This document shows positions 34,287 to 43,289 of a stretch of DNA of 64,000 nt, piece after piece. Every line of letters begins with the position of its first letter. The first letter of the stretch is position 1. The DNA comes from CAYVBN01 sp964538565 (GTDB taxonomy: Bacteria; Pseudomonadota; Alphaproteobacteria; Rhizobiales; Xanthobacteraceae): assembly GCA_964538565.1 (NCBI GenBank), contig CAZIGW010000089.1:17720-81719 (forward strand), given 5' to 3'. Made by a program: the position numbers and the translations under genes. Under the pieces are notes generated by a model. The model was not told the DNA's origin. It searched no databases and saw nothing but the letters and a program-made list of their open reading frames with translations.

Positions 34287-35189
34287 ATGGATGGACAACC
34301 CGGTTTGGAAGACGCCCTGGACGTCGCTCGCACCGCCGAACCGGCGGCCGGCGAGCCGCAGGTGGCGCGGTCCTCCGGCGCGACGGGCAAGACGGCCGTT
34401 CGATCGGTCCAGCGCGCGTTCCTGATTCTCGACACGATCGCCGCCACGGGAGGCGAGGCCGGGCTCACCGAGATCGCCCAGCGCACGGGGCTCAAGGTTT
34501 CCACCTGTCACCACCTGCTGGCGACGCTGATCCAATGCGGGTACGCCGCGAAGCGGCGCGGGACCCGCTCCTACGTGCTGGGGTCGCGGATCCTCAGCCT
34601 GAGCACGATGTGCCTCAAGCAGGTCAACCTTCCGCAGCAGGCGCAGCGCGTGATCGAGACACTCAATGCGCGCACCCAGGAAGCCGTGCAGCTCGCGGTG
34701 CTGCAGGGGGACGATCTCGTTACCGTGATGCGCAAGGAGACCTTGCACGCCATCCGCATCGATGCCGGCACGGTCGGCAAGAGCGCGGCCGCCCACGCCA
34801 CGGCGACCGGCAAGGCGATCCTCGCCTGGCTGCCGGAAGGGGAACTCATCCGCCTGGTCGAGGCGAGAGGCTTGCCGGCGTTCACGCCGAACACGATCAC
34901 GGACTATGACAGGCTCGTCGAGGAGCTGCGCCTGGTGCGCCGGCGGGGCTACGCGGTCGACCGCGAGGAGTTCCAGCTCGGCGTGTGCTGCATCGGTGCG
35001 GCGATCCGCACGCCGTCCGGCACGGTCCTCGGCTCCATCAGCGTTTCGGCGCCGGTGTTCCGCGCCGACGAGAAGACGCTCGAGGCGATCCGCACGCAGG
35101 TGATCGCCGCGGCGCAGATGCTGTCCGCCGATCTCGCCGGCCATGGCCGGGCGGGCAACGGGGCGGCCGACGCTTCGACGAATTCTTGA
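34287..35189 (+). CDS. IclR family transcriptional regulator
   Basis: The 300-residue product has a winged HTH (SVQRAFLILDTIAATGGEAG, then LTEIAQRTGLKVSTCHHLL, about residues 35-85) and the IclR effector domain (about 115-290) with the typical ATATGKAILAWLP, RRRGYAVDREEFQLGVCCIG and GSISVSAPVFR. An unusual N-terminal extension of about 30 residues precedes the HTH. It heads a rightward cluster of fourteen kilobases: alcohol dehydrogenase, molybdenum hydroxylase, TTT transporter, ThDP enzyme, aldehyde dehydrogenase and dehydratase, with only 12 bases to the next gene. The natural inference is that it controls the cluster in response to its substrate. Confidence 0.9.
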   Translation: MDGQPGLEDALDVARTAEPAAGEPQVARSSGATGKTAVRSVQRAFLILDTIAATGGEAGLTEIAQRTGLKVSTCHHLLATLIQCGYAAKRRGTRSYVLGSRILSLSTMCLKQVNLPQQAQRVIETLNARTQEAVQLAVLQGDDLVTVMRKETLHAIRIDAGTVGKSAAAHATATGKAILAWLPEGELIRLVEARGLPAFTPNTITDYDRLVEELRLVRRRGYAVDREEFQLGVCCIGAAIRTPSGTVLGSISVSAPVFRADEKTLEAIRTQVIAAAQMLSADLAGHGRAGNGAADASTNS

Positions 35190-35201
35190 GAGGAGACGTC
35201 C

Positions 35202-36365
35202 ATGTATTCCCATCCTGGCGTAAGAACCGACCAGCGCTTTCCGATCCCGGACAAGATGCGCGCGTGGGTGCTCGGCGATCCCGGCCAGCTCAGCCTGGCC
35301 GAAAAGCCGGTGCCGGTGCCCGGAAAGGCGGAAGTCCTGGTGCGGATCGACGCCGTGGCGATCTGCGCCACCGACCTCGAGATCATCTATCACGGTCCGC
35401 CCGCGATGGTTCAGGGCGGCATGCCCTTCAACAAGGGCTGGACGCCGGGCCACGAATACATGGGCACCGTGGTGGCGCTCGGACCGGGCGTCGACGAATA
35501 CAGGATCGGCGAGCGCGTCACCGTCGAGATTCATGCGGGTTGCGGCCAGTGCAAGCGCTGCCGCGAAGGCATGTACACCTCCTGCCACAACTACGGACTG
35601 AACTACGGCGACAGGAACAAAGGTCACCGGGCCAACGGCTTCACCACGGACGGCGGCTTTGCCGAATACGCCGTGAACAACATCAATACGCTCGTGCACA
35701 TCTCCGACGAGATGTCGGACGAGGAGGCGACGCTCGTCGTCACCGCCGGCACCGCCATGTACGGCCTCACCGAGCTTGGCGGACTCGTCGCCGGCGAGAG
35801 CGTGGTCGTGACCGGCCCGGGCCCGATCGGGCTGATGGGCGTCGCGGTCGCCAAGGCGCTCGGCGCCTACCCGGTGATCCTCACCGGCACGCGCGACAAC
35901 CGCCTGCAGATGGGTCTCGAACTCGGCGCGGATTTCGTCGTCAACGCCCGCAAGGAGGATCCGGTCGCGGCGGTTCGCAAGCTCAACGGCGGCAGGGGCG
36001 TCGACTACGTGCTCGAATGCTCGGGCGCCGCGAACGCCGTCAACGAGGCGGCGCAGATGGTCAACCGCGGCGGCAAGATCTGTCTCGCGGCGTTCCCGCA
36101 CGAGCAGGTGCCGGTCGACATCGCCCACATCGTGCGCAACAACATCTATCTCTACGGCATCCGCGGAGAGGGCAAGAGCGCGACGCACCGCGCCGAAGCC
36201 TTCATGCGGCAGAAGCGCTTCGACGCCACCAAGATCCACACCCACACGTTCATGCTGGAGGATCTGCCGACCGCCCTGCGCTACGCGCGCGAACGCATCG
36301 AGGACGCGATCAAGGTCGTCGTCAAGATGCGCGGCTCGAAGACCACGCAGATCGCCGCGGAGTAG
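35202..36365 (+). CDS. Zinc-dependent alcohol/polyol dehydrogenase (MDR)
   Basis: The 387-residue product has the catalytic zinc ligands (Cys in VAICATDLEIIYH, about residue 57, and GHEYMGTVV), the structural zinc motif CGQCKRCREGMYTSC with its four cysteines, and a Rossmann fold VVTGPGPIGLMGVAVAKALGA (in the 200s). It belongs to the sorbitol/threonine-dehydrogenase-like branch of the MDR superfamily and would oxidise a secondary alcohol or sugar alcohol with NAD(P)+. GAGAGGAGA precedes the ATG at 35202. It probably makes the first step of the pathway of this cluster, or feeds the molybdenum hydroxylase. It ends in TAG. Confidence 0.9.
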   Translation: MYSHPGVRTDQRFPIPDKMRAWVLGDPGQLSLAEKPVPVPGKAEVLVRIDAVAICATDLEIIYHGPPAMVQGGMPFNKGWTPGHEYMGTVVALGPGVDEYRIGERVTVEIHAGCGQCKRCREGMYTSCHNYGLNYGDRNKGHRANGFTTDGGFAEYAVNNINTLVHISDEMSDEEATLVVTAGTAMYGLTELGGLVAGESVVVTGPGPIGLMGVAVAKALGAYPVILTGTRDNRLQMGLELGADFVVNARKEDPVAAVRKLNGGRGVDYVLECSGAANAVNEAAQMVNRGGKICLAAFPHEQVPVDIAHIVRNNIYLYGIRGEGKSATHRAEAFMRQKRFDATKIHTHTFMLEDLPTALRYARERIEDAIKVVVKMRGSKTTQIAAE

Positions 36366-36380
36366 GGCGAAGGGGCGGCG

Positions 36381-37301
36381 ATGCTGACCTGCGACACGTA
36401 CGTCACGGCCCGCACGCTCGACGAGGCGTTCGACGCCCTCGCCGCGCACGCCGGCGCCTGCCGGCTGGTGGCGGGCGGCACCGATCTCCTGCCCTGGGCG
36501 CGGGAGGGACGGGCCGGCGACGTGCATGTGCCGATGCTGATCGACATCGGCCGCATTCCTGAACTGTGCGCGGTGGCGCTCGAGGGCGCGCGCATCCGCC
36601 TGGGCGCGGCGACGCCGATGCAGCGGTTTCTCGACCAGCCGAGGCTGCGCGCCGTGCTGCCGTGCATGCCGCACTGCACGGTGTGGTTTGCGGACGACCA
36701 GATCCGCGAGCAGGCGACGCTCGGCGGCACCCTGGACAATGCCTCGCCCGCCGCCGCCGCCTACCCGCCGCTGCTCGCGCTGGGGGCCGTCGCCTTGATC
36801 GCGGCGCGCCGCGACGGAAAGATCGAGAGGCGACGGCTGGCGTTGCAGGACTTCTACCGCGGACCGAACCGGACCGCTCTGGAGCCGGACGAGATCCTCG
36901 TCGCCGTCGAATGCGATGCGCTGCCGGGCTACGGAGGGTCGTTCCAGAAAGTCGGGCATCGCCGCTCGCTCGTCATTTCGGTGGCCTGCGTGGCCGCCGT
37001 GGTGAGGCTCGACGCGTCACGCCGCCGCTTCGACGACGTGCGTCTCGCGGTCGCCGGCGTCGGCCCGTCTCCGCAGCGGCTCGCGGACGTCGAGGCTTCG
37101 TTGCGCGGCGCTCCGATCGACGCGCGCACGATCGACCGGGCGGCTGCGATGCGGCTCGATCTGGTGCAATCGCGCACCCGCCAGGACTATCGCCGCGGCG
37201 TTCTGCGCGGCTTCATCGCCCGTGCTCTGACCGAGGCCGCCGCCGAAACCGGCGCGGAGGTCGAATCCGTGTCCGCCGATCTGGAGGCAATGTATGCCTG
37301 A
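36381..37301 (+). CDS. Molybdenum hydroxylase, FAD-binding medium subunit, set 3
   Basis: The 306-residue product is a CoxM-type FAD subunit. The first flavin motif, RLVAGGTDLLPWAR (about residues 32-45), is present. The second reads REQATLGGTLDNASPAAAAYP, slightly off the usual TIGGN.A but with the same spacing. The C-terminal FAD-binding domain has FQKVGHRRSLVISVACVAA. It starts 15 bases after the dehydrogenase and overlaps the next gene by 8 bases. Confidence 0.9.
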   Translation: MLTCDTYVTARTLDEAFDALAAHAGACRLVAGGTDLLPWAREGRAGDVHVPMLIDIGRIPELCAVALEGARIRLGAATPMQRFLDQPRLRAVLPCMPHCTVWFADDQIREQATLGGTLDNASPAAAAYPPLLALGAVALIAARRDGKIERRRLALQDFYRGPNRTALEPDEILVAVECDALPGYGGSFQKVGHRRSLVISVACVAAVVRLDASRRRFDDVRLAVAGVGPSPQRLADVEASLRGAPIDARTIDRAAAMRLDLVQSRTRQDYRRGVLRGFIARALTEAAAETGAEVESVSADLEAMYA

Positions 37302-39186
37302 GCTTCGCATCGAGATGACCGTCAACGGTCGCCCTGTGTCTCGCAGCGTCAGGCCGCACCGGCGCCTCGTCGACTTCCTGCGCGAGGACCTGCACCTGAC
37401 CGGAACCAAGGAGGGCTGCGGGGCAGGAGAATGCGGCACCTGCTCGGTGTTCGTCGACGGCAGGTTGATGAAGTCCTGCCTGATGCCGGTCGCCAAGGCG
37501 CAGGGTGCCCGCATCGAGACGATCGAGGGACTTGCCCGCTCGGGCGAGCTCACGGTCCTGCAGAAGGCGTTCCACAAGTGCGGCGCAAGCCAGTGCGGCT
37601 ACTGCATCCCCGGGATGGTGATGGCGGCGACCGCCGCGCTGCGGGCCAATCCGTTCGTCGGCGACGAGGAGATCAAGGAACGGCTCGGCGGCAACATCTG
37701 CCGTTGCACGGGATACCAGAAGATCTTCGAAGCGGTGGCGCTGGCGCGCGACGTCATCAATGGCCGCACGGAGGCGAGTGCGCTCGACGAAGTCGAGCAG
37801 CCCGACGGTCGCTTCATCGGCGCCAACGTCCGCCGCATCGATGCGCCGAGCAAGGTGTCGGGCGCGCTCAAATACGCGGGCGACATGACGATGCCGGGCA
37901 TGCTGCACGTCCAGGTGCTGCGCAGCCCGCACGCGCATGCGCGCATCGTGTCGGTCGACACGTCGGAAGCCGAGGCGATGCAGGGCGTCGAAGGAGTCGT
38001 CACCGCGAAGGACGTGCCGGGCGAGAACGCGTTCGGCGTGTTCGTGCATGACCAGCCGATCATCACCGGCGACCGCGTCCGCTACGTCGGCGATCACGTC
38101 GCCGCCGTCGCCGCCGAGGACGTGGCGACGGCGCGCGAGGCGCTGCGGAGGATCAAGGTCGCCTACGAACCGCTTCCGGGCGTTTTCGACCCCGAGGAAG
38201 CGATGCGCCCGGGCGCCCCGGTGCTGCATGACTACGCGCCCGACAACCTCGTCATGCACATTCCGATCCGCAAGGGCGACGTCGGGAAAGGCTTTGCCGA
38301 GGCGGACCTCGTGGTCGAGGAAACCTACGAGACACAGCAGGTCGAGCACGCCTATCTCGAGCCGGAGGCGGGCCTCGCCTATGTGGATCACGACGGCGTC
38401 GTCACGGTCGTGTCTCCCAGCCAGAACATCACGCATCATCGCCAGATGCTCTCGGCGGCGCTGGCGCTGCCGATCAACCGCGTGCGCATGATCATGAGCC
38501 CGGTCGGCGGCGGCTTCGGCGGCAAGGAGGACATGATCTACCAGGGCATCCTGGCGCTCCTCGCGATCAAGACGCGCCGGCCGGTCCGGCTCGTCTATAC
38601 GCGCGAGGAGTCGATCGCGACCACCGCCAAGCGCCATCCCTCGCGCACGCGCTGCCGCATGGGTCTGAAGAAGGACGGACGCATCACGGCGCTCGACATG
38701 CGGGTGATCTACGACGGCGGCGCCTACGGCATGTCGACCGAAGGCGTGGTGCGCAAGGGCGCGATCCTGGGCGCCGGCCCCTACGACATTCCGAACCTGA
38801 AGATCGACGCCTACGGTGTGTACACCAACAACACGCCCTCCGGCGCGTTCCGCAGCTTCGGTTCGCTGCAGACGCAGTTCGCGACCGAGTCCCACCTCGA
38901 CATCTGCGCCGAGAGGCTCGGGCTCGACCCGTTCGAGATCAGGCGCATCAATGCCATGCGGGACGGCGCCACCACCCACACCAGGCAGAAGCTCGGCTCC
39001 GTCGCCTTCACCCGCGTGCTCGACGCGGCTGCGGCGGCTTCGCGCTGGGAGCCCGGCGCGCCGACGTCGCGGGGAGAGACGCGCCGCGATCTCGACGGCG
39101 GGGACGTGCGTGCGCCGTGCCGGCTCGGCGCGCGCTTTGCAACGCTCGACGCGGCGGCGGATTCAACGTCCGAGAAGGTGGCCTGA
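37294..39186 (+). CDS. Fused [2Fe-2S] subunit and N-terminal half of Mo-pterin subunit, set 3
   Basis: This 630-residue product joins two parts. Residues 1-155 are a complete small subunit (CGAGECGTCSVFVDG, QCGYCIPGMVM, ICRCTGYQKI). After a linker of about 20 residues, residues ~170-590 are the N-terminal half of the large subunit: RIDAPSKVSGALKYAGDMTM, the Mo-pterin loop VGGGFGGKE (about residue 408), SGAFRSFGSLQTQFATESH. Instead of continuing, the chain ends in a tail of about 40 residues rich in Arg, Asp and Ala, and the C-terminal half begins one base later in another frame (39188). Normal large subunits are a single chain. The split could be an old natural fission with two cooperating chains or a frameshift or deletion in the linker; the tight TGACATG junction favours translational coupling. 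Confidence 0.85.
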   Translation: MPELRIEMTVNGRPVSRSVRPHRRLVDFLREDLHLTGTKEGCGAGECGTCSVFVDGRLMKSCLMPVAKAQGARIETIEGLARSGELTVLQKAFHKCGASQCGYCIPGMVMAATAALRANPFVGDEEIKERLGGNICRCTGYQKIFEAVALARDVINGRTEASALDEVEQPDGRFIGANVRRIDAPSKVSGALKYAGDMTMPGMLHVQVLRSPHAHARIVSVDTSEAEAMQGVEGVVTAKDVPGENAFGVFVHDQPIITGDRVRYVGDHVAAVAAEDVATAREALRRIKVAYEPLPGVFDPEEAMRPGAPVLHDYAPDNLVMHIPIRKGDVGKGFAEADLVVEETYETQQVEHAYLEPEAGLAYVDHDGVVTVVSPSQNITHHRQMLSAALALPINRVRMIMSPVGGGFGGKEDMIYQGILALLAIKTRRPVRLVYTREESIATTAKRHPSRTRCRMGLKKDGRITALDMRVIYDGGAYGMSTEGVVRKGAILGAGPYDIPNLKIDAYGVYTNNTPSGAFRSFGSLQTQFATESHLDICAERLGLDPFEIRRINAMRDGATTHTRQKLGSVAFTRVLDAAAAASRWEPGAPTSRGETRRDLDGGDVRAPCRLGARFATLDAAADSTSEKVA

Positions 39187-39187
39187 C

Positions 39188-40207
39188 ATGGCGAAGAAGC
39201 GCGGACGCGGCATGGCCGGCGGCTGGTACGGGATCGCCCGCACGGCGACGGTGGACCGCGCGGGCGCGTGGGTCGAACTCGACGACGGCGGCACCGCCAA
39301 GATCAGCACCGGGGTGACCGAGATCGGCGAGGGCATCCTGACCGTGCTGGCGCAGATCGCGGCCGAAGAGCTCGGCATTCACCCCAGCGACGTCACGATC
39401 GGCGACAACGACACCGCGCGTACCCCGGAGGCGGCGCATGCCGGCGCCACGCGGCAGACGTACATGATCGGCAACTCGGTCGCGCTCGCCTGCCGCGAGG
39501 CGCGGGCCCGACTGTTCGACGTGCTGGCGAAGGAATGGAATGTCGACGCCGCCCTGATCGAGGCCGGCAGTCGCGAGGTTTGGGCGAGAGGGACCAATCA
39601 TCGCACCTCGATGAAAGTCGCGGTCGACCTGTGCAAGAAGAAAGGGGTGGTGCCGGTCGGCTCCGCCTCGTTTGGGACCGACACGGGCGGGCTCGATCCC
39701 GTCGACGGCAGCGGAAAGCCTTGGCAGGCCTACGTGTTCGGCTGCCAGGTGGCCGAGGTCGAGGTCGACACGATCACCGGGGAGGTGCAGGTGCTGGGGA
39801 TCTGGGCCGCGCACGACGTCGGCCGCGCGGTCAATCCCCGCGGCGTCGAAGGCCAGATCGAGGGTGGGGTGGTGCAGGCGCTCGGCCAGGCGCTGATGGA
39901 GGACTACCGGACCGTCGAAGGCCACACGACGACGCCCGGGTTTGCCAAGTACATCCTGCCGACCGCGCTTGACGTTCCAAAGGTCACATCGGTCATTGTC
40001 GAGGACCCGGACCCGATCGGACCGCTCGGCGTGAAGGGCATCGGAGAGCCCGCGATGGTGCCGACCATTCCGGCCATCATGAACGCCATCTACGATGCGG
40101 TCGGCGTGCGCATCACCTCGTTGCCTGCGACCCCGGAGCGGGTCAGGGCGGCGCTTCGCGAGAAAGAGAATCTCGCCCGTCATCAGCAAACGGACACAAT
40201 CGCGTAG
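39188..40207 (+). CDS. C-terminal half of Mo-pterin subunit, set 3
   Basis: The 339-residue product begins KKRGRGMAGGWYGIARTATV, which in unsplit relatives lies in the middle of the chain, and covers the second Mo-pterin domain: STGVTEIGEGILTVLAQIAA, AARTYMI-like ATRQTYMIGNSVALACR, and the C-terminal catalytic glutamate in KGIGEPAMVPTIPA. It cannot be active alone, because the first half with the pterin loop is on the preceding gene. The stop of that gene and this start are one base apart (TGACATG), and no separate ribosome-binding site is obvious, so re-initiation is likely. It ends in TAG and 82 bases separate it from the TTT binding protein. Confidence 0.85.
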   Translation: MAKKRGRGMAGGWYGIARTATVDRAGAWVELDDGGTAKISTGVTEIGEGILTVLAQIAAEELGIHPSDVTIGDNDTARTPEAAHAGATRQTYMIGNSVALACREARARLFDVLAKEWNVDAALIEAGSREVWARGTNHRTSMKVAVDLCKKKGVVPVGSASFGTDTGGLDPVDGSGKPWQAYVFGCQVAEVEVDTITGEVQVLGIWAAHDVGRAVNPRGVEGQIEGGVVQALGQALMEDYRTVEGHTTTPGFAKYILPTALDVPKVTSVIVEDPDPIGPLGVKGIGEPAMVPTIPAIMNAIYDAVGVRITSLPATPERVRAALREKENLARHQQTDTIA

Positions 40208-40289
40208 TTTTACGGCGGCGGTGCAACCGATTTGGAACGGACAAATGGAATCGCAAGAGGGTCAGTGGTGCAGAGCAGGGAGGAGTGAC

Positions 40290-41261
40290 ATGCGAGACAG
40301 AGCTTTCCAGCCTTTGAAATTGTTCAATCTGGCCATCGCGGCCGCCGCAGTGGTCGCGGTTCCGGCCGTCGCGCGCGCGGAGTTTCCGGAAAAGCCGGTC
40401 GAGATGACGGTCCTGTTCGGCGGCTCGGCGCAGACGACGGCGCAGGTGCTCGCAGACCTGATGTCGAAAAAGCTGGGCGGACCGGTGGTCGCGGTCAGCC
40501 GCACCGGCGGCGGCGGCGCCGTCGGGTACACCTACGTCAAGAACACGTCGCCCGACGGCTACAACATCGTCTGGAACTCGAACTCGATTTCCACCGTGCA
40601 CTATCAGGGCAACCTGCCGTTCGACTACAAGGCGTTCGTGCCGATCGCCCAGGTCAGCCTCGAAGTCCCCGCGGTCGCGGTCAATTCCAACTCCGGTTGG
40701 AAGACGCTGCATGAGATGGTCGCCGACGCGAAGAAGACCGGCAAGCGCCTGAAGGTCGGCATTTCGGGCTTCGGGTCCTTCACGCATCTGACCTCGGCGG
40801 CGCTGTTCAACCGGCTCGGCCTGCAGGTGACCTATGTGCCGTACGGCGAGGGTCGCGCGCCGGCCGAGCTGCTCGGCAACCGCATCGACGTGGCGGTGCA
40901 ATGGCCCAACCAGTTTGTGGCCGAAGCAAAGGCCGGCAAGCTCAACATCCTGTGTGTGACGAGCGCCAAGCGTATCCCGCTGTTGCCGCAGACTCCGTCC
41001 TGCGGGGAAGCGGGCGCCAAGGGGCTCGACATCACCATGTGGCGCGGGCTTGCCGCACCCGGAGGCACGCCGCCGGCCGTGATCAAGAGGCTGGAGGAGG
41101 CCGCCAAGGAAGCGGTTGCCTCGCCCGAGTTCAAGAAGGCGGGCGAAAACCTCGGATTCACGCCGGCGTTCCTGCCGGGCAATGAATTCGGCAAGGTCGT
41201 TCAGAGAGACGATGCCGAGATTTCGAAGCTCATGACCGAGCTCAACCTGAAGAAGAAATGA
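40290..41261 (+). CDS. tctC: Tripartite tricarboxylate transporter substrate-binding protein (TctC/Bug)
   Basis: The 323-residue product begins with a signal peptide (AIAAAAVVAVPAVARA, cleavage near residue 29) and has the Bug-family fold pattern: PVEMTVLFGGSAQTTAQVLA, VVAVSRTGGGGAVGYTYVKN, SPDGYNIVWNSNS, and GEGRAPAELLGNRIDVAV. AGGGAGGAG lies just upstream of the ATG at 40290, which is why the longer open frame is not used. It delivers a carboxylate to the TctB-TctA membrane part encoded next, in the order C-B-A. TctB starts at the stop codon (ATGA). Confidence 0.9.
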   Translation: MRDRAFQPLKLFNLAIAAAAVVAVPAVARAEFPEKPVEMTVLFGGSAQTTAQVLADLMSKKLGGPVVAVSRTGGGGAVGYTYVKNTSPDGYNIVWNSNSISTVHYQGNLPFDYKAFVPIAQVSLEVPAVAVNSNSGWKTLHEMVADAKKTGKRLKVGISGFGSFTHLTSAALFNRLGLQVTYVPYGEGRAPAELLGNRIDVAVQWPNQFVAEAKAGKLNILCVTSAKRIPLLPQTPSCGEAGAKGLDITMWRGLAAPGGTPPAVIKRLEEAAKEAVASPEFKKAGENLGFTPAFLPGNEFGKVVQRDDAEISKLMTELNLKKK

Positions 41262-41776
41262 GGCGGCCGATGAAGGAGCACGTCCGCGACCGGGTCGTCG
41301 GCATCGTTCTGGTTGCCTTCGCCGCCGTGTGGTGCGGCACGGTCTGGATGACGGTGCCGAACAACTACGGCGAGGCCCTGGTCGGGCCGCGCGACGTGCC
41401 GTTCGGGCTCGGAATTGCGCTGGCGGCGCTCGCGCTCGCGCTCATCGGCACCAGCTACGTCCGCGAGGCGACCGGTGCCGGCGACGCCGGGAAGAGCGCG
41501 CCGCCGAACGCGCACAGGAGCGATCCGAAGAGCGAATGGTGGGCCGTGGGCGTCGTCGCCGGCTCACTGCTCGCCTATGCGCTGTTCATGGAATGGTTCG
41601 GATTCGTGCTGGCAACCATCGTGGTGCTCGTCGGGCTGCTGCGTCTGGCGCTCGGCGTGCGATCGCTGCCGGTCATCATCGGAATGTCCCTGAGCATGAG
41701 CTTCGGCGTCTATTTCGTGATGGGGGGACTGATGGGCGTCTATCTTCCCCACGGCACGATCATCTCCTTCTTCTGA
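41258..41776 (+). CDS. tctB: Tripartite tricarboxylate transporter small membrane subunit TctB
   Basis: The 172-residue protein has four predicted hydrophobic helices and the TctB pattern: VVGIVLVAFAAVWCGTVWM at the start, a polar linker (about residues 65-90) and a C-terminal pair of helices in which the last contains GGLMGVYLPHGTI. It is the small subunit of a secondary, ion-driven carboxylate importer. The ATG at 41258 overlaps the stop of the binding-protein gene; a second ATG at 41270 is possible. Confidence 0.85.
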   Translation: MRRPMKEHVRDRVVGIVLVAFAAVWCGTVWMTVPNNYGEALVGPRDVPFGLGIALAALALALIGTSYVREATGAGDAGKSAPPNAHRSDPKSEWWAVGVVAGSLLAYALFMEWFGFVLATIVVLVGLLRLALGVRSLPVIIGMSLSMSFGVYFVMGGLMGVYLPHGTIISFF

Positions 41777-41786
41777 AAGCCAGCCG

Positions 41787-43286
41787 ATGGAACACCTCGT
41801 CACTGCGATCGCTGGATCGACCACGCCGGAAGCGCTCGGCGCGATGCTGCTGGGCTCCATTGTGGGCATTGTGTTCGGGGCGATCCCCGGCCTCACCTAC
41901 ACGATGGCGCTGGCGCTCGTCATGCCGTTCACCTTCGGCATGGCGCAGGTGCCGGCCATCGGCCTCCTGCTCGCCACCTACATCGGCGGCATGACCGGCG
42001 GCTGCATCTCGGCCATCCTGATCGGCATTCCGGGAACACCATCGACCGCGGCCACCGTGATCGACGGCTTTCCGATGGCGAAGAAGGGGCAGGCGAGCCT
42101 CGCTTGCGGCACCTCCGTGGTCGCGTCGGCCTTCGGCGGTCTGTTCAGCCTCATCATCATGGTCGCGTCCGTGGAGGTGATCGCGCGCGTGGCGATCGCC
42201 TTCGGTCCGGCGGAAATCTTCGCGCTCGTCGTCTTCGGCCTGTCGACCATCTGCGGCCTGTCCGAAAGCTCGCTCCTGCGCGGCGTGATCGCCGGCATGA
42301 TCGGACTGATGGCGACCACCATCGGTCAGGACTCGATCGACGGCGTCGCCCGGCTCACCTTCGGTTCGATCACGATGCTGCAGGGCGTCGATATCGTCGT
42401 CGCCATGGTCGGCCTGTTCGCCATCCCGCAGGTGATCAACACGCTGACGGAATTCCGCCGCGGCGGCGCCAAGCCGGTCGACCCGCAGAGCGTCAAGGTC
42501 GAGCTGCCGTCGTGGAAGCTCCTGTGGCAGAACTTCAGCCTGATGGTGCGCACGTCCGCGCTCGGCACCCTGGTCGGCCTGGTGCCCGGCGCGCACGGGC
42601 CGGTCGCCGCGTTCCTCGCCTATGACCACGCCAAGCGTTTCGCCAAGGATCCGGAGAGCTTCGGCAAAGGCGACATCCGCGGCGTCATCGCGCCCGAATG
42701 CGCCAATCACTCCGTCACCGGCGGCGCCATGATCCCGATGCTCAGCCTCGGCTTTCCGGGCGACCCCGCGACTGCGCTCATTCTGGGCGGCCTCCTGATC
42801 CACGGCCTGCAACCCGGCCCGCTGCTGTTCACCGAGCACCCGGCCATCGTCTACACGATCTATGTCGAGATCATCATCGGCTACGTGATGGTGTGCCTCA
42901 TTCAGCTCTACGGCGTGCGGCTGTTCGTGCGCACCCTGATGGTGCCTTCCCATCTGCTCGCGGTCGGCATCATGGTGATGTGCATCGTCGGCTCGTACGC
43001 GATCCGCAACTCCTTCCTCGACGTCTACGTCATGCTCGGCATCGGGCTGCTCGGGTACGTTCTGCAGCGGGTCCGCATTCCGGTGACGCCGATCGTGCTC
43101 GGCCTCGTGCTCGGCGGTACGATGGAGCGCGAATTCCGCACGGCGCTGTTGATGTCGGAAGGCGACTTCTCGGTGTTCTACACGTCACCGACCGCAATGC
43201 TGTTCTTCGGCCTGACCATCGTGATCTTCGCGGTTCATATCATCGGCAACCGGCGCGGCCGCAAGCTGCGCCGGCAGGAGGCATGA
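41787..43286 (+). CDS. tctA: Tripartite tricarboxylate transporter large membrane subunit TctA
   Basis: The 499-residue protein has about eleven or twelve hydrophobic helices and the TctA signatures near both ends of the first half: GIVFGAIPGLTYTMALAL (about residues 29-46), GGMTGGCISAILIGIPGTPS (about 69-88) and DGFPMAKKGQASLA. The second half repeats this type of motif with LGTLVGLVPGAHGPVAAFLA and LSLGFPGDPATALILGG. It forms the translocation path with TctB. Its ten-base gap from tctB and four-base gap to the ThDP enzyme gene indicate one transcript. Confidence 0.92.
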   Translation: MEHLVTAIAGSTTPEALGAMLLGSIVGIVFGAIPGLTYTMALALVMPFTFGMAQVPAIGLLLATYIGGMTGGCISAILIGIPGTPSTAATVIDGFPMAKKGQASLACGTSVVASAFGGLFSLIIMVASVEVIARVAIAFGPAEIFALVVFGLSTICGLSESSLLRGVIAGMIGLMATTIGQDSIDGVARLTFGSITMLQGVDIVVAMVGLFAIPQVINTLTEFRRGGAKPVDPQSVKVELPSWKLLWQNFSLMVRTSALGTLVGLVPGAHGPVAAFLAYDHAKRFAKDPESFGKGDIRGVIAPECANHSVTGGAMIPMLSLGFPGDPATALILGGLLIHGLQPGPLLFTEHPAIVYTIYVEIIIGYVMVCLIQLYGVRLFVRTLMVPSHLLAVGIMVMCIVGSYAIRNSFLDVYVMLGIGLLGYVLQRVRIPVTPIVLGLVLGGTMEREFRTALLMSEGDFSVFYTSPTAMLFFGLTIVIFAVHIIGNRRGRKLRRQEA

Positions 43287-43289
43287 CAC

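Noticed and set aside
33909..36959. 1016-codon open frame on the minus strand across the IclR, dehydrogenase and FAD-subunit genes
   Set aside because: It is the antisense of clearly recognised plus-strand genes; long mirror frames are expected in GC-rich coding DNA and the translation (Arg/Asp/His-rich, no motif) matches no family.
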